Below, one piece after another: positions 33,913 through 42,454 of a DNA stretch of 64,000 nucleotides (position 1 is its first letter; the number at the start of each line of letters is the position of its first letter). The stretch lies in the NCBI RefSeq assembly GCF_019613795.1, contig NZ_CP080429.1:1207501-1271500 (forward strand), written 5' to 3'. Source of the stretch: Flavobacterium litorale. Its GTDB lineage: Bacteria > Bacteroidota > Bacteroidia > Flavobacteriales > Flavobacteriaceae. Below the pieces are notes generated by a model. It saw only the letters and a list, made by a program, of their open reading frames with translations. It was not told where the DNA came from and made no database searches. Made by a program: the position numbers and the translations under genes.

Positions 33913-36414
33913 TTAAATTTTAGTTGTTCTTAACCTTAAAGCATTTGCAATTACCGAAACAGAGCTAAAACTCATTGCTAATGCTGCTATCATTGGCGAT
34001 AGTAAAATACCAAAGAATGGAAATAATACACCTGCTGCAATAGGCACTCCTGATGTGTTATAAATCAATGCAAAAAATAAATTCTGCTTAATATTCTTCA
34101 TTACGGAATTGCTTAAATTGCTGGCTTTTACAATTCCGTGTAAATCGCCTTTTACTAATGTAATCATTGCACTCTCTATGGCTACATCTGTTCCTGTACC
34201 CATTGCAATACCTACATCACTTTTTGCCAGTGCTGGTGCATCATTAATACCATCACCTGCCATAGCAACCACTTTGCCTTTTTCTTGCAGTTTCTCTACT
34301 TCTTTAAGCTTGTCTTCGGGCAGCATACTGGCTTTAAAATCTGCCAGATTAAGCTCTGATGCTACTGCTTGTGCCGTATCATAATTATCTCCTGTAAGCA
34401 TTATAACATCAATACCTTTATCCTGAAGTGCTTTAATTGCCTTGGCACTTGTTGTTTTTATTTTATCGCCTATAACTATGTACCCAACAACGTTTTTGTT
34501 TATGGATAAGTAAGAAACTGTTTTACCTTGTTTTTGGTACGTTTTAGCTTCGTCTTTCATTTTAGCTGTAATGTCTGCTTTGGCATATTCCATCATTTTA
34601 GGATTTCCCAATGCTACTTTTTTATCTCCTATTATAGCTTCAACTCCTTTTCCTGTTACTGCACTAAAATTTTCGGACTTTAATAGTTGGGTGTTGTGTT
34701 CTTTTCCGTATTTAACAGTTGCTTCGGCTAATGGGTGTTCACTATTGGTGTTTAGTGATACAATGTATTCCAGTAGCTCTTTTTTGGTTAAAGTATCGCT
34801 AAAAGTACCTACTGTTTCTACTGTTGGTTTCCCTTCTGTAATTGTTCCTGTTTTATCAACAATAAGTGTATTTACCTTATTCATTTTTTCCAGAGCTTCG
34901 GCATTTTTAATCAGCACACCGTTTTGGGCACCTTTGCCCACACCAACCATTACAGACATTGGTGTTGCTAAACCTAATGCACAAGGGCATGCTATGATTA
35001 GAACTGCAATTGCATTAACAAACGCATACACGTAAACGGGTTCTGGTCCCCAAATGGACCATGCAATAAATGTGATGATGGAAATGAGAACTACAACTGG
35101 TACAAAATAGCCTGAAACTTTATCGGCTAAATTTTGAATGGGTGCGCGGCTTCTACTCGCATCATTTACCATATGAATGATTTGAGATAAGAGCGTATCA
35201 CTTCCTACCTTTTCTGCTTTCATCAAAAAAGATTGATTTCCATTAATAGTTCCGCTACTTATTTTATCATCTTGAGATTTGTTTACAGGAATGGGTTCTC
35301 CTGTAATCATCGATTCATCAATAGTAGTTTCGCCTTCAGTGATAACACCATCTACAGGAATTTTATCGCCTGGTTTTACTTTCAGAATATCATTTAATTC
35401 TATCTTATCTATACTAACTTCAAGTTCTTCGCCATTTACTATTTTTATGGCTTTGTTAGGTGCTAATTTTAATAATTCTTTTACTGCCGAATTGGTTTTA
35501 CTGTGTGCACGCGCTTCTAACAACTGTCCTAAAAGTACTAAGGTTAAAATAACCGTTGCTGCTTCAAAATACACGTGTACTGCGCCTGATTCTGTTTTAA
35601 ACTGTACAGGAAAAACATCTGGAAATAACATACCAAAAACGCTAAATAACCACGCCACACCTGCACCAATCCCAATAAGTGTAAACATATTAAGATTCCA
35701 TGTTTTTATACTTCTGTAAGCACGTTCAAAGAACATCCATGTGGCATAAAATACTACGGGAATGGACAATGCCAACTGAATCCAATTCCAGTATTTTTGT
35801 TCCATTATATTGTATAATGAATTATTATCGAGCATTTCGCTCATAGCAATTAAAAATATGGGCAATGTAAATGCAGTTGCTATCCAAAACTTCTTCAATA
35901 GCTTTTTGTAGGTTTTTTCTTCTGCTGAAACATCTGCTTGCATTGGTACTAAATCCATACCGCAAATGGGACATGAACCTGCTTCTTCTTTTATAACTTC
36001 TGGGTGCATTGGACACGTCCACTGTTCTGTTGTAGCTGATGATAGATTTTGCTCTTCAACCAAATCCATTCCGCAAACAGGACAATCTCCTGCTTTATCG
36101 TAGGTTTTATCGCCTTCGCAATGCATAGGACAATAAAATGTACCTGTACCTTTTGTTTTTGGTTGGTTTTCCTTTTTATCTTCTATATATTGATGGTGTT
36201 CACCTTGTTTATGAATACTGTATCTTCCACCATCATTTTTTAAGGCTTCTTGAAAGGTTTCTATAGGAATATGCGATGCCATTTCGATTGTGGCTTCTGC
36301 CTTTTCTAAATTGACTATTGCTTTTGAAACACCTTCTACTTTAGAAAGTGTTTCTTCTACGTGATTGCGACAACCGTTGCAGGTCATTCCGTGCATGTGA
36401 TATGTGTGTTTCAT
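33913..36414 (-). CDS. Cu(+)/Ag(+)-type P1B ATPase
   Basis: An 833-residue pump. It begins with an HMA domain (MTCNGC, C12/C15), then two heavy-metal-binding modules (FYCPMHCEGDKTYDKAGDCP and WTCPMHPEVIKEEAGSCPIC), then the P-type core. The membrane metal site is C476-P-C478 (IACPCALGLATP), the phosphorylated residue is D520 in DKTGT, SEHPLAEA is the P1B HP motif, and AMAGDGINDAPAL is the hinge. CPC with this wording is the Cu/Ag class. It would move Cu(I) from cytoplasm to periplasm, where the Cus-type RND system removes it. Operon 2; it starts 3 bases after the TolC-type stop. Confidence 0.94.
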   Translation of the reverse strand: MKHTYHMHGMTCNGCRNHVEETLSKVEGVSKAIVNLEKAEATIEMASHIPIETFQEALKNDGGRYSIHKQGEHHQYIEDKKENQPKTKGTGTFYCPMHCEGDKTYDKAGDCPVCGMDLVEEQNLSSATTEQWTCPMHPEVIKEEAGSCPICGMDLVPMQADVSAEEKTYKKLLKKFWIATAFTLPIFLIAMSEMLDNNSLYNIMEQKYWNWIQLALSIPVVFYATWMFFERAYRSIKTWNLNMFTLIGIGAGVAWLFSVFGMLFPDVFPVQFKTESGAVHVYFEAATVILTLVLLGQLLEARAHSKTNSAVKELLKLAPNKAIKIVNGEELEVSIDKIELNDILKVKPGDKIPVDGVITEGETTIDESMITGEPIPVNKSQDDKISSGTINGNQSFLMKAEKVGSDTLLSQIIHMVNDASRSRAPIQNLADKVSGYFVPVVVLISIITFIAWSIWGPEPVYVYAFVNAIAVLIIACPCALGLATPMSVMVGVGKGAQNGVLIKNAEALEKMNKVNTLIVDKTGTITEGKPTVETVGTFSDTLTKKELLEYIVSLNTNSEHPLAEATVKYGKEHNTQLLKSENFSAVTGKGVEAIIGDKKVALGNPKMMEYAKADITAKMKDEAKTYQKQGKTVSYLSINKNVVGYIVIGDKIKTTSAKAIKALQDKGIDVIMLTGDNYDTAQAVASELNLADFKASMLPEDKLKEVEKLQEKGKVVAMAGDGINDAPALAKSDVGIAMGTGTDVAIESAMITLVKGDLHGIVKASNLSNSVMKNIKQNLFFALIYNTSGVPIAAGVLFPFFGILLSPMIAALAMSFSSVSVIANALRLRTTKI

Positions 36415-36417
36415 TGT

Positions 36418-37653
36418 TTACTGAATTAAATAATTAATTATGGTGCTTTGTACATAGTAGGTCTTTATAGATTCTATTTGGTTCATTTCAAATTTTAGTT
36501 GTAGTTCCTGAATGTCTAAAACATCATTAAAATCTATCGTGCCCGTTTCGTAGTTTTTTATTAAAATGTTTTCTGCATCTTTGGCTTGTTTCAAATTTTT
36601 AGCTTGGGTTGCATAACTTATTCTTGCAGAAATGCGTTCGTTAATCGCTTTACTTAAAAGCGTTTCCAAAGCGTTTAACCGTTCCTGTTTTAAAGCGGTA
36701 ATTTCTTGCTGTTCCAACTCATTTTGCTTGGTTTGCGATTTGTATTTTTTATTAAAAATGGGTATGGATACCGAAACCATAGGCATTATAATATCTTTTC
36801 CGTTATCGCCAAAATCCATATTTGGTCTTTCGGAAACATTGACATAGTCTAATCCAAAACCAATCATCGGACTGTTTTCTTTTTGATTTAGTAATTCGGA
36901 TTGTTTTATGGATTGATATAGTTTATCATACTTCAACAATTCGGGGTGTAATGTTAAATTTCCAGTCGTCATTTCAAAATCTTCTGAAGGTATTATTAAG
37001 CTATCTACCACAGTAACGGCAGCATCATTTTCCTTATTTAAAAGATTATTTAAATTGGCCTGTTCTGCCAAAAATTGTTGCTGCAACACCTCTTTTAGTT
37101 GTTGCATTTCATTTTGACGCATTTGTAATCGTAACACATCTACTGCCGAAGCTTTACCAACTTCTACTGATGTTAGGGCTAATGTTTCATAAGTTTCTAA
37201 TAATTTAATGTTTTTGGTTAACACCTTTTGTTTTGCTTTATTGGCGTACAAATTATAATAGGATTGTGATACAGAAGCCATCAGTTTTCGCTTTGCAATA
37301 ACAATATCTTCATATTTTGCATCAGCTAACAAACTCACATAATTTTCTCTCGTTGTAATGGTTCCGAACCATGGTAACATTTGTTTAGCCGATACTTTAA
37401 AGCGTTGCGCTCCTGTTCGTGTTTCTGGTTCGCTTACAAAGTAGCCTATACCAAACTCCGTATTGGGAAAGGTATTAACCTCGTTTACTTTTTCGGAAGC
37501 TCTTTTATATTGCAACTCAAATTTTTGAATTTCTGGATTGTTATTTAGTGCTACATCAATAAGCGTTTGTAACTCTTGACTGTGTGCTGAAAGCATAAAG
37601 AATGAAGCAAAAAGAATAAAGACCGTTTTTTTATTGATTTTTATGTAGTTCAT
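36418..37653 (-). CDS. TolC/CusC-type outer-membrane channel
   Basis: 411 residues with a signal peptide (KTVFILFASFFMLSAHSQ) and the OEP repeat pattern: LIDVALNNNPEIQKFELQYK in the first half, and a second half with SVSIPIFNKKYKSQTKQNELE followed by ISARISYATQAKNLKQAKDAEN. Long coiled coils form the tunnel. It should trimerise in the outer membrane and dock with the CusA/CusB-type pair. Its start codon overlaps the CusA stop by 4 bases, so translation is coupled. Confidence 0.9.
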   Translation of the reverse strand: MNYIKINKKTVFILFASFFMLSAHSQELQTLIDVALNNNPEIQKFELQYKRASEKVNEVNTFPNTEFGIGYFVSEPETRTGAQRFKVSAKQMLPWFGTITTRENYVSLLADAKYEDIVIAKRKLMASVSQSYYNLYANKAKQKVLTKNIKLLETYETLALTSVEVGKASAVDVLRLQMRQNEMQQLKEVLQQQFLAEQANLNNLLNKENDAAVTVVDSLIIPSEDFEMTTGNLTLHPELLKYDKLYQSIKQSELLNQKENSPMIGFGLDYVNVSERPNMDFGDNGKDIIMPMVSVSIPIFNKKYKSQTKQNELEQQEITALKQERLNALETLLSKAINERISARISYATQAKNLKQAKDAENILIKNYETGTIDFNDVLDIQELQLKFEMNQIESIKTYYVQSTIINYLIQ

Positions 37654-40600
37654 TTTGTTGCTCTTTTAAGTTGAAGTTCAGATTTCCAGCTGTATAGTAC
37701 TGGAACCACAAATAGGGTTATTAAGGCTATAAGCATTCCGCCAAAACTGGGTATTGCCATTGGTATCATAATATCACTCCCACGCCCTGTAGATGTCAAT
37801 ACTGGTAACAATGCTAAAATTGTAGTTGCAGTAGTCATCAGGCAAGGACGAATACGCTTTTCGCCTGCTTCTACTATGGATGCTCTAATTTCCTTTTTAT
37901 TCTCTGGTGTGTTTCTATTAAAAGTTTGCGTTAAATAAGTTGCCATTACTACACCATCATCAGTTGCAATACCAAAGAGTGCAATAAACCCAACCCAAAC
38001 CGCTACGCTTAAATTAATTGTATGTATCTGGAATAAGTCCCGTACATTTTCTCCAAAAAGGTTGAAGTTTAAAAACCAATCCTGACCATAGAGCCATATC
38101 ATTATAAATCCGCCTGCAAAGGCTACTGCAATACCTGTAAACACCATTAATGAGGTAGCCACAGAACGGAATTGGAAATACAGTATTAAAAAGATTATTG
38201 CCAATGCTAATGGCACAACAACAGATAGCGTTTTTTCTGCTCGTAACTGGTTTTCATACGTTCCTGTAAATGCATAGTTGATACCTTTTGGTACAATTAG
38301 CTCCCCAGAATCTATCTTTTCCTGAATGAGAGCTTGTGCATTTTCAACAACGCTTACTTCTGCAAAACCATCTAATTTATCAAACAGCACATACCCTACT
38401 AAAAAGGTGTCTTCACTTTTAATAACCTGTGGTCCTTGTTCGTAACGAATGGTTGCTAATTCGCTTAATGGAACAGGGCTTCCATTTTCAACTGGTACAT
38501 AAATCTGCTGTAAGTCGGTTGGGTTTGCCCTTAGTTCTCTTGGGTATCGGACACGAACACCATATCGTTCACGACCTTCAACTGTTTGTGTTAATACCAT
38601 ACCACCAACTGCAACTTTTAATACATCCTGAACATCTTGTATAGAAATACCATAACGTGCTATTTCCTCTCTATCAATGTCAATTAACAAATAGGGTTTA
38701 CCAACAATACGGTCTGCAAAAACAGCTTCTTTCTTTACACCTTCGGCTTCTTTTATGATATTTTCCAGTTGCACCCCAAACGCTTCAATTTGTTTTAAGT
38801 CCTGACCTTTTACTTTAATTCCCATAGGTGCCCGCATTCCTGTCTGAAGCATTACCAACCTTGTTTCAATGGGTTGTAGTTTTGGTGCTGAGGTTACGCC
38901 TGGTAATTTGGTTACTCTTACAATTTCATTCCAAATATCGTCTGGCGATTCAATTTTTGGTCTCCAATTACGATAGTATTCACCATCCTCATCTTTGATT
39001 AGTTGGGATCTGTTGACTGCACTGTAGGTAACATTTTCGGAATTATTAGGGTTAGAAATGAAAAGACCGTTTTTTAATTCAAATAAACCATCCTCATTTA
39101 CTTTATAACGTTGGCGTTCTCCGTTATCGTTCAGCATATATTCTGGTTTATACTGAATTATATTCTCGTACATTGATAGTGGTGCAGGGTCTAAAGCAGA
39201 TTCTGTTCTACCTGCTTTGCCAACTATCGTTTCAATCTCTGGAATACTGGCTACCGCCATATCCAATTGCTGTAAAACCCTTTTATTTTCTTCTACACCA
39301 GAATGGGGCATTGAGGTTGGCATTAGTAAAAATGAGCCTTCATTTAAAGATGGCATAAACTCTTTATCTGTGTTTTTCATAATAAAAAAACCTGCTACTA
39401 CAATAGCTGTTGGTACAGATAAAAACAATAACTTATTATCCAAACACCATCTTAAAATACGTGTATAGTATTTTATAAACAATGAAAAAATACCTAATAA
39501 GCCAAAGCATATAACACTTACAAAAATAAGATTCCAGAAGATACTTTTACCAACACCCAATGGTCTCCAATATTCGGCTAACAAGAATATGATAGCTAAT
39601 ACAGAAATAATTACATTGATAAGGTTGGCTTGTTTCTCTGATAGTATTTCTTTTTGTTTTATAAGTGCAACTATTCCAAAACCAATTAGTATTAACCCTA
39701 ACCAGTATCCGTAAATTATTGCTGCAATACCTAATGCTATCAAAACACCATTTAAAACATATTTAAAACTGGTTTTAATACTTTTATTTCTAAATAAAAA
39801 TGCTGCAAAAGGGGGTATTAAGAATAAGGCAACAATAATAGAGGCTGTTAAAGCAAAGGTTTTTGTAAAGGCTAACGGTCTAAATAATTTTCCTTCTGCA
39901 CCGATCATAGTAAATACAGGAATAAAACTAATTATTGTTGTCATTACTGCGGTTACAATTGCCCCAGAAACTTCTGCTGTGGCGTTATAAACTATTGTGT
40001 TAATGGATTGTGTTCCATCATCTTCATCCAAGTGCCTTATAATGTTTTCTGAAAGTATGACACCTACATCGACCATTGTACCTATAGCAATGGCAATACC
40101 AGATAAAGCTACAATGTTTGCATCTACACCAAAAAACTTCATGGCTATAAAAACCATTAATACGGCAACAGGTAATAATCCGGAAATTAATATGGAAGCT
40201 CGGAGATTAAACACCATAACGATAATAACCAAAATGGTAATCAGAATCTCTAAAGTCAACGCTTCGTTAAGTGTTCCTAATGTTTCCTGAATTAATACTG
40301 TTCTATCATAAAATGGCACAATAGTTACTTGTGATGTTCTGCCGTCTGACAGCACTTTTGAAGGTAAGCCTGCACTTAATTCGTTAATTTTATCTTTTAC
40401 GTTATTAATAACTTCCATTGGGTTGGCACCATAACGTGCCACAACAACAGCACCTACAACTTCTGCCCCTTCTTTATCTAATAAGCCACGCCTTGTTGCA
40501 GGACCTAAAGAAACTTTTCCAATATCTTTAATTCGTATTGCTGTATAATCTTCAGAAGTAACTACTGCATTTTCTATATCTCCAATGGATTTTACATAAC

Positions 40601-41357
40601 CCAAACCACGCACTAAATATTCTGCATTGTTAATTTCAATAGTTTGTGCTCCAATGTCCTTATTACTTTCCTTAACCGCTTTTACAACGTGATGCAATCC
40701 GATATTATATTGACGCATCAATTCAGGATTAACATCCACTTGGTACTCTTGAACATAACCACCAATAGATGCTACTTCAGAAACTCCATTTGCAGAGGAT
40801 AGCGCATACTTAACATAATAATCCTGAATACTGCGTAATTCTTGTAAATCCCAACCACCAGTAACATTTCCGTTTTCATCACGACCTTCAAGAGTGTACC
40901 AAAATATTTGTCCTAATCCTGTTGCATCTGGTCCTAAAGCAGGATTAACACCCTCTGGTAATAAACCACTTGGTAATGAGTTTAGTTTCTCAAGAATACG
41001 ACTTCTACTCCAGTAAAACTCTACATCCTCTTCAAAAATGATATAGATACTTGAAAAGCCAAACATAGAGGAACTACGAATGGTTTTTACTCCAGGAATG
41101 CCTAACAAGGATGTGGTTAATGGATAGGTAATTTGATCCTCTATATCTTGTGGCGAACGACCATCCCATTTAGTAAATACAATTTGTTGGTTTTCACCTA
41201 TATCTGGAATGGCATCTACAGCTACAGGATTGGCTGGTAAAAATCCCGTATCCCAATTAAAAGGTGCATTTACTGTTCCCCATCCTACGAAAAGAGCAAG
41301 TAACAGAACTGCTACGAGTTTATTTTCTATTAAAAATTTAATGCTTTTATTTAGCAT
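37650..41357 (-). CDS. CusA-type heavy-metal RND pump
   Basis: 1235 residues. Start at ATG 41357 (MLNKSIKFLIENKLVAVLLL); the frame to 41408 is not family-like. Span 4 reads AIAIGTMVDVGVILSEN (D430), the pattern of the Cu/Ag (CusA) class, unlike the DFGxxxDG of the fused pump in operon 1. A Met-bearing porter segment (LQTGMRAPMGIKVKG) and MPTSMPHSGVEE resemble CusA. An insertion with extra hydrophobic spans (about residues 560-650) follows span 6, longer than in E. coli CusA. It would export Cu(I)/Ag(I) from the periplasm by proton antiport. Second gene of operon 2. Confidence 0.92.
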   Translation of the reverse strand: MLNKSIKFLIENKLVAVLLLALFVGWGTVNAPFNWDTGFLPANPVAVDAIPDIGENQQIVFTKWDGRSPQDIEDQITYPLTTSLLGIPGVKTIRSSSMFGFSSIYIIFEEDVEFYWSRSRILEKLNSLPSGLLPEGVNPALGPDATGLGQIFWYTLEGRDENGNVTGGWDLQELRSIQDYYVKYALSSANGVSEVASIGGYVQEYQVDVNPELMRQYNIGLHHVVKAVKESNKDIGAQTIEINNAEYLVRGLGYVKSIGDIENAVVTSEDYTAIRIKDIGKVSLGPATRRGLLDKEGAEVVGAVVVARYGANPMEVINNVKDKINELSAGLPSKVLSDGRTSQVTIVPFYDRTVLIQETLGTLNEALTLEILITILVIIVMVFNLRASILISGLLPVAVLMVFIAMKFFGVDANIVALSGIAIAIGTMVDVGVILSENIIRHLDEDDGTQSINTIVYNATAEVSGAIVTAVMTTIISFIPVFTMIGAEGKLFRPLAFTKTFALTASIIVALFLIPPFAAFLFRNKSIKTSFKYVLNGVLIALGIAAIIYGYWLGLILIGFGIVALIKQKEILSEKQANLINVIISVLAIIFLLAEYWRPLGVGKSIFWNLIFVSVICFGLLGIFSLFIKYYTRILRWCLDNKLLFLSVPTAIVVAGFFIMKNTDKEFMPSLNEGSFLLMPTSMPHSGVEENKRVLQQLDMAVASIPEIETIVGKAGRTESALDPAPLSMYENIIQYKPEYMLNDNGERQRYKVNEDGLFELKNGLFISNPNNSENVTYSAVNRSQLIKDEDGEYYRNWRPKIESPDDIWNEIVRVTKLPGVTSAPKLQPIETRLVMLQTGMRAPMGIKVKGQDLKQIEAFGVQLENIIKEAEGVKKEAVFADRIVGKPYLLIDIDREEIARYGISIQDVQDVLKVAVGGMVLTQTVEGRERYGVRVRYPRELRANPTDLQQIYVPVENGSPVPLSELATIRYEQGPQVIKSEDTFLVGYVLFDKLDGFAEVSVVENAQALIQEKIDSGELIVPKGINYAFTGTYENQLRAEKTLSVVVPLALAIIFLILYFQFRSVATSLMVFTGIAVAFAGGFIMIWLYGQDWFLNFNLFGENVRDLFQIHTINLSVAVWVGFIALFGIATDDGVVMATYLTQTFNRNTPENKKEIRASIVEAGEKRIRPCLMTTATTILALLPVLTSTGRGSDIMIPMAIPSFGGMLIALITLFVVPVLYSWKSELQLKRATK

Positions 41358-41464
41358 GGTTTTGATAATTAAACAGTTAGACAATAGTGTTAAAAAAACA
41401 CTAGGCACAAGAAATTATCCTAATGGAAAGTATCCACTGGATAAAAAAGTCTATTATTTAAAAA

Positions 41465-41878
41465 TCAAATTAAATATGTTTCATCAAGCTTGTAGATTTG
41501 CCTGACAAAGAGAGGGGGGCTATATTTTTTGTGCGAAATAACCTTTTTATCTAAACTCTCAAAAAGGTTGGTATAACTGTAAACAAATGAAGCAACAAAT
41601 AATTGTTGGTCAAAAGACAGCTTGTAAAAAGATATGTTTAATTCATCTTGACCGTCAACTATCAACTGTTCATCAGAACAGCAATTTTTCTTGATAATTG
41701 AACAACTGTTAGTAAAAGGTTTTTCCATTTCCATACCACAACCCTTTGCTTTTTGGAAAATAGCAGTTTCTACCAAAGAATTTCCACAATAATGCATATC
41801 AATAGTGAATGACATTGTAGAAAATAATACTACAAATACCATTAAAAAGGCTGCTATTTTGTGAAAATGATGCTTCAT
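41465..41878 (-). CDS. HYC_CC_PP family small exported protein
   Basis: 137 residues. Start at ATG 41878 (MKHHFHKIAAFLMVFVVLFS). The motifs that name the family are all seen: HYC (MHYCGNSL), CC (IKKNCCSDEQL) and PP (YSPPLFV), plus further cysteines in KGCGMEMEKPFTNSC. An N-terminal hydrophobic segment targets it to the envelope. The five or six thiols suggest metal binding. It is the first gene of operon 2, as DUF6660 is of operon 1, and shares the same promoter design: -7 box 8 bases before the ATG and a dyad upstream. Confidence 0.85.
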   Translation of the reverse strand: MKHHFHKIAAFLMVFVVLFSTMSFTIDMHYCGNSLVETAIFQKAKGCGMEMEKPFTNSCSIIKKNCCSDEQLIVDGQDELNISFYKLSFDQQLFVASFVYSYTNLFESLDKKVISHKKYSPPLFVRQIYKLDETYLI

Positions 41879-41886
41879 TTGGAATA

Positions 41887-41894
41887 CAAAGATA
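41887..41894 (-). promoter_or_regulatory. -7 box of metal operon 2
   Basis: TATCTTTG on the minus strand, 8 bases before the ATG, so the leader is at most a few bases. Confidence 0.55.
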
Positions 41895-41907
41895 ATAAAA
41901 TTTATAA

Positions 41908-41922
41908 TGCATAGATTGTGCA
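41908..41922. promoter_or_regulatory. dyad operator of metal operon 2
   Basis: TGCATA GAT TGTGCA, matching the operon 1 dyad in 13 of 15 bases, with the flanks AA and AA also shared. It lies 13 bases upstream of the -7 box. Confidence 0.6.
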
Positions 41923-42021
41923 AAGTAGGAGTGTATTAAAAAATTAACCACGCTATCCAAAATATTTATGAATAAAATTAATTTGGTAATTAATAGTTAT
42001 TTTAAAATCCGTATAGTAATA

Positions 42022-42029
42022 TACTTTTG
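42022..42029 (+). promoter_or_regulatory. isolated plus-strand -7 box
   Basis: TACTTTTG pointing away from the operon 2 promoter. No gene follows on this strand before the terminator-like element at 42416-42454. Could be chance. Confidence 0.25.
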
Positions 42030-42063
42030 AGGTATTAAAAGTTGAATATTATCTGCGGTAATA

Positions 42064-42366
42064 TTACTGAGATGACGGGTAATGTACATCGTGAATTTTC
42101 TTAATCCTTACTCTTTTAGCAATCTTTTTCAGATGGTCGTTAAACTTACTGTTCGCCACCTTCTTTTTACCATAAATATCCTTTGTATCGGATAAATTTG
42201 TTTTTTTCATTTCGGGAAAAACGAAATCATTTACATTCAATTTGTCATTAAGATATTGCAAAAGGATTTTTCCACTTTTTCAGAGATTTTAAAGATAATA
42301 ACTTTGAATTTTTTTATAAAACGCTCGTCTATTTCTTGGAAAGGATGCCAACCTGAGTAATATTTT
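42064..42366 (-). pseudogene. remnant of a tyrosine recombinase (integrase)
   Basis: Two frames carry integrase-like pieces in the right order. From ~42366 the minus strand reads KYYSGWHPFQEIDERFIKKF, like the end of the SAM-like core-binding domain of Bacteroidota integrases, then runs into a stop at 42237. In another frame a 65-residue piece starts at 42261 with YLNDKLNVNDFVFPEM and NSKFNDHLKKIAKRVRIKKI, like the segment before the HxxR box, and ends in HDVHYPSSQ where the catalytic HxxRH should be. Most of the catalytic domain and the terminal tyrosine are missing. It is dead, with an internal deletion and frameshift. Confidence 0.6.
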
Positions 42367-42415
42367 TAATATAGCTTATCTAAGCTGAATCTGTACAATA
42401 ACGGTTAATTTTCTT

Positions 42416-42454
42416 CAGCCTCTAATACTCATCAGCAAAATCAGAGGCTTTTTT
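42416..42454 (+). terminator. orphan plus-strand terminator-like hairpin
   Basis: AGCCTCT / AGAGGCT arms with a long loop and a T run on the plus strand, but no plus-strand gene before it. Its right arm is an exact copy of the tRNA-Leu terminator arm. It overlaps the stop codon of the WYL gene. Confidence 0.5.
42438..42454 (+). repeat. 17-base direct repeat, right copy (candidate attR)
   Basis: AAATCAGAGGCTTTTTT, identical to 24134-24150. Confidence 0.45.
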
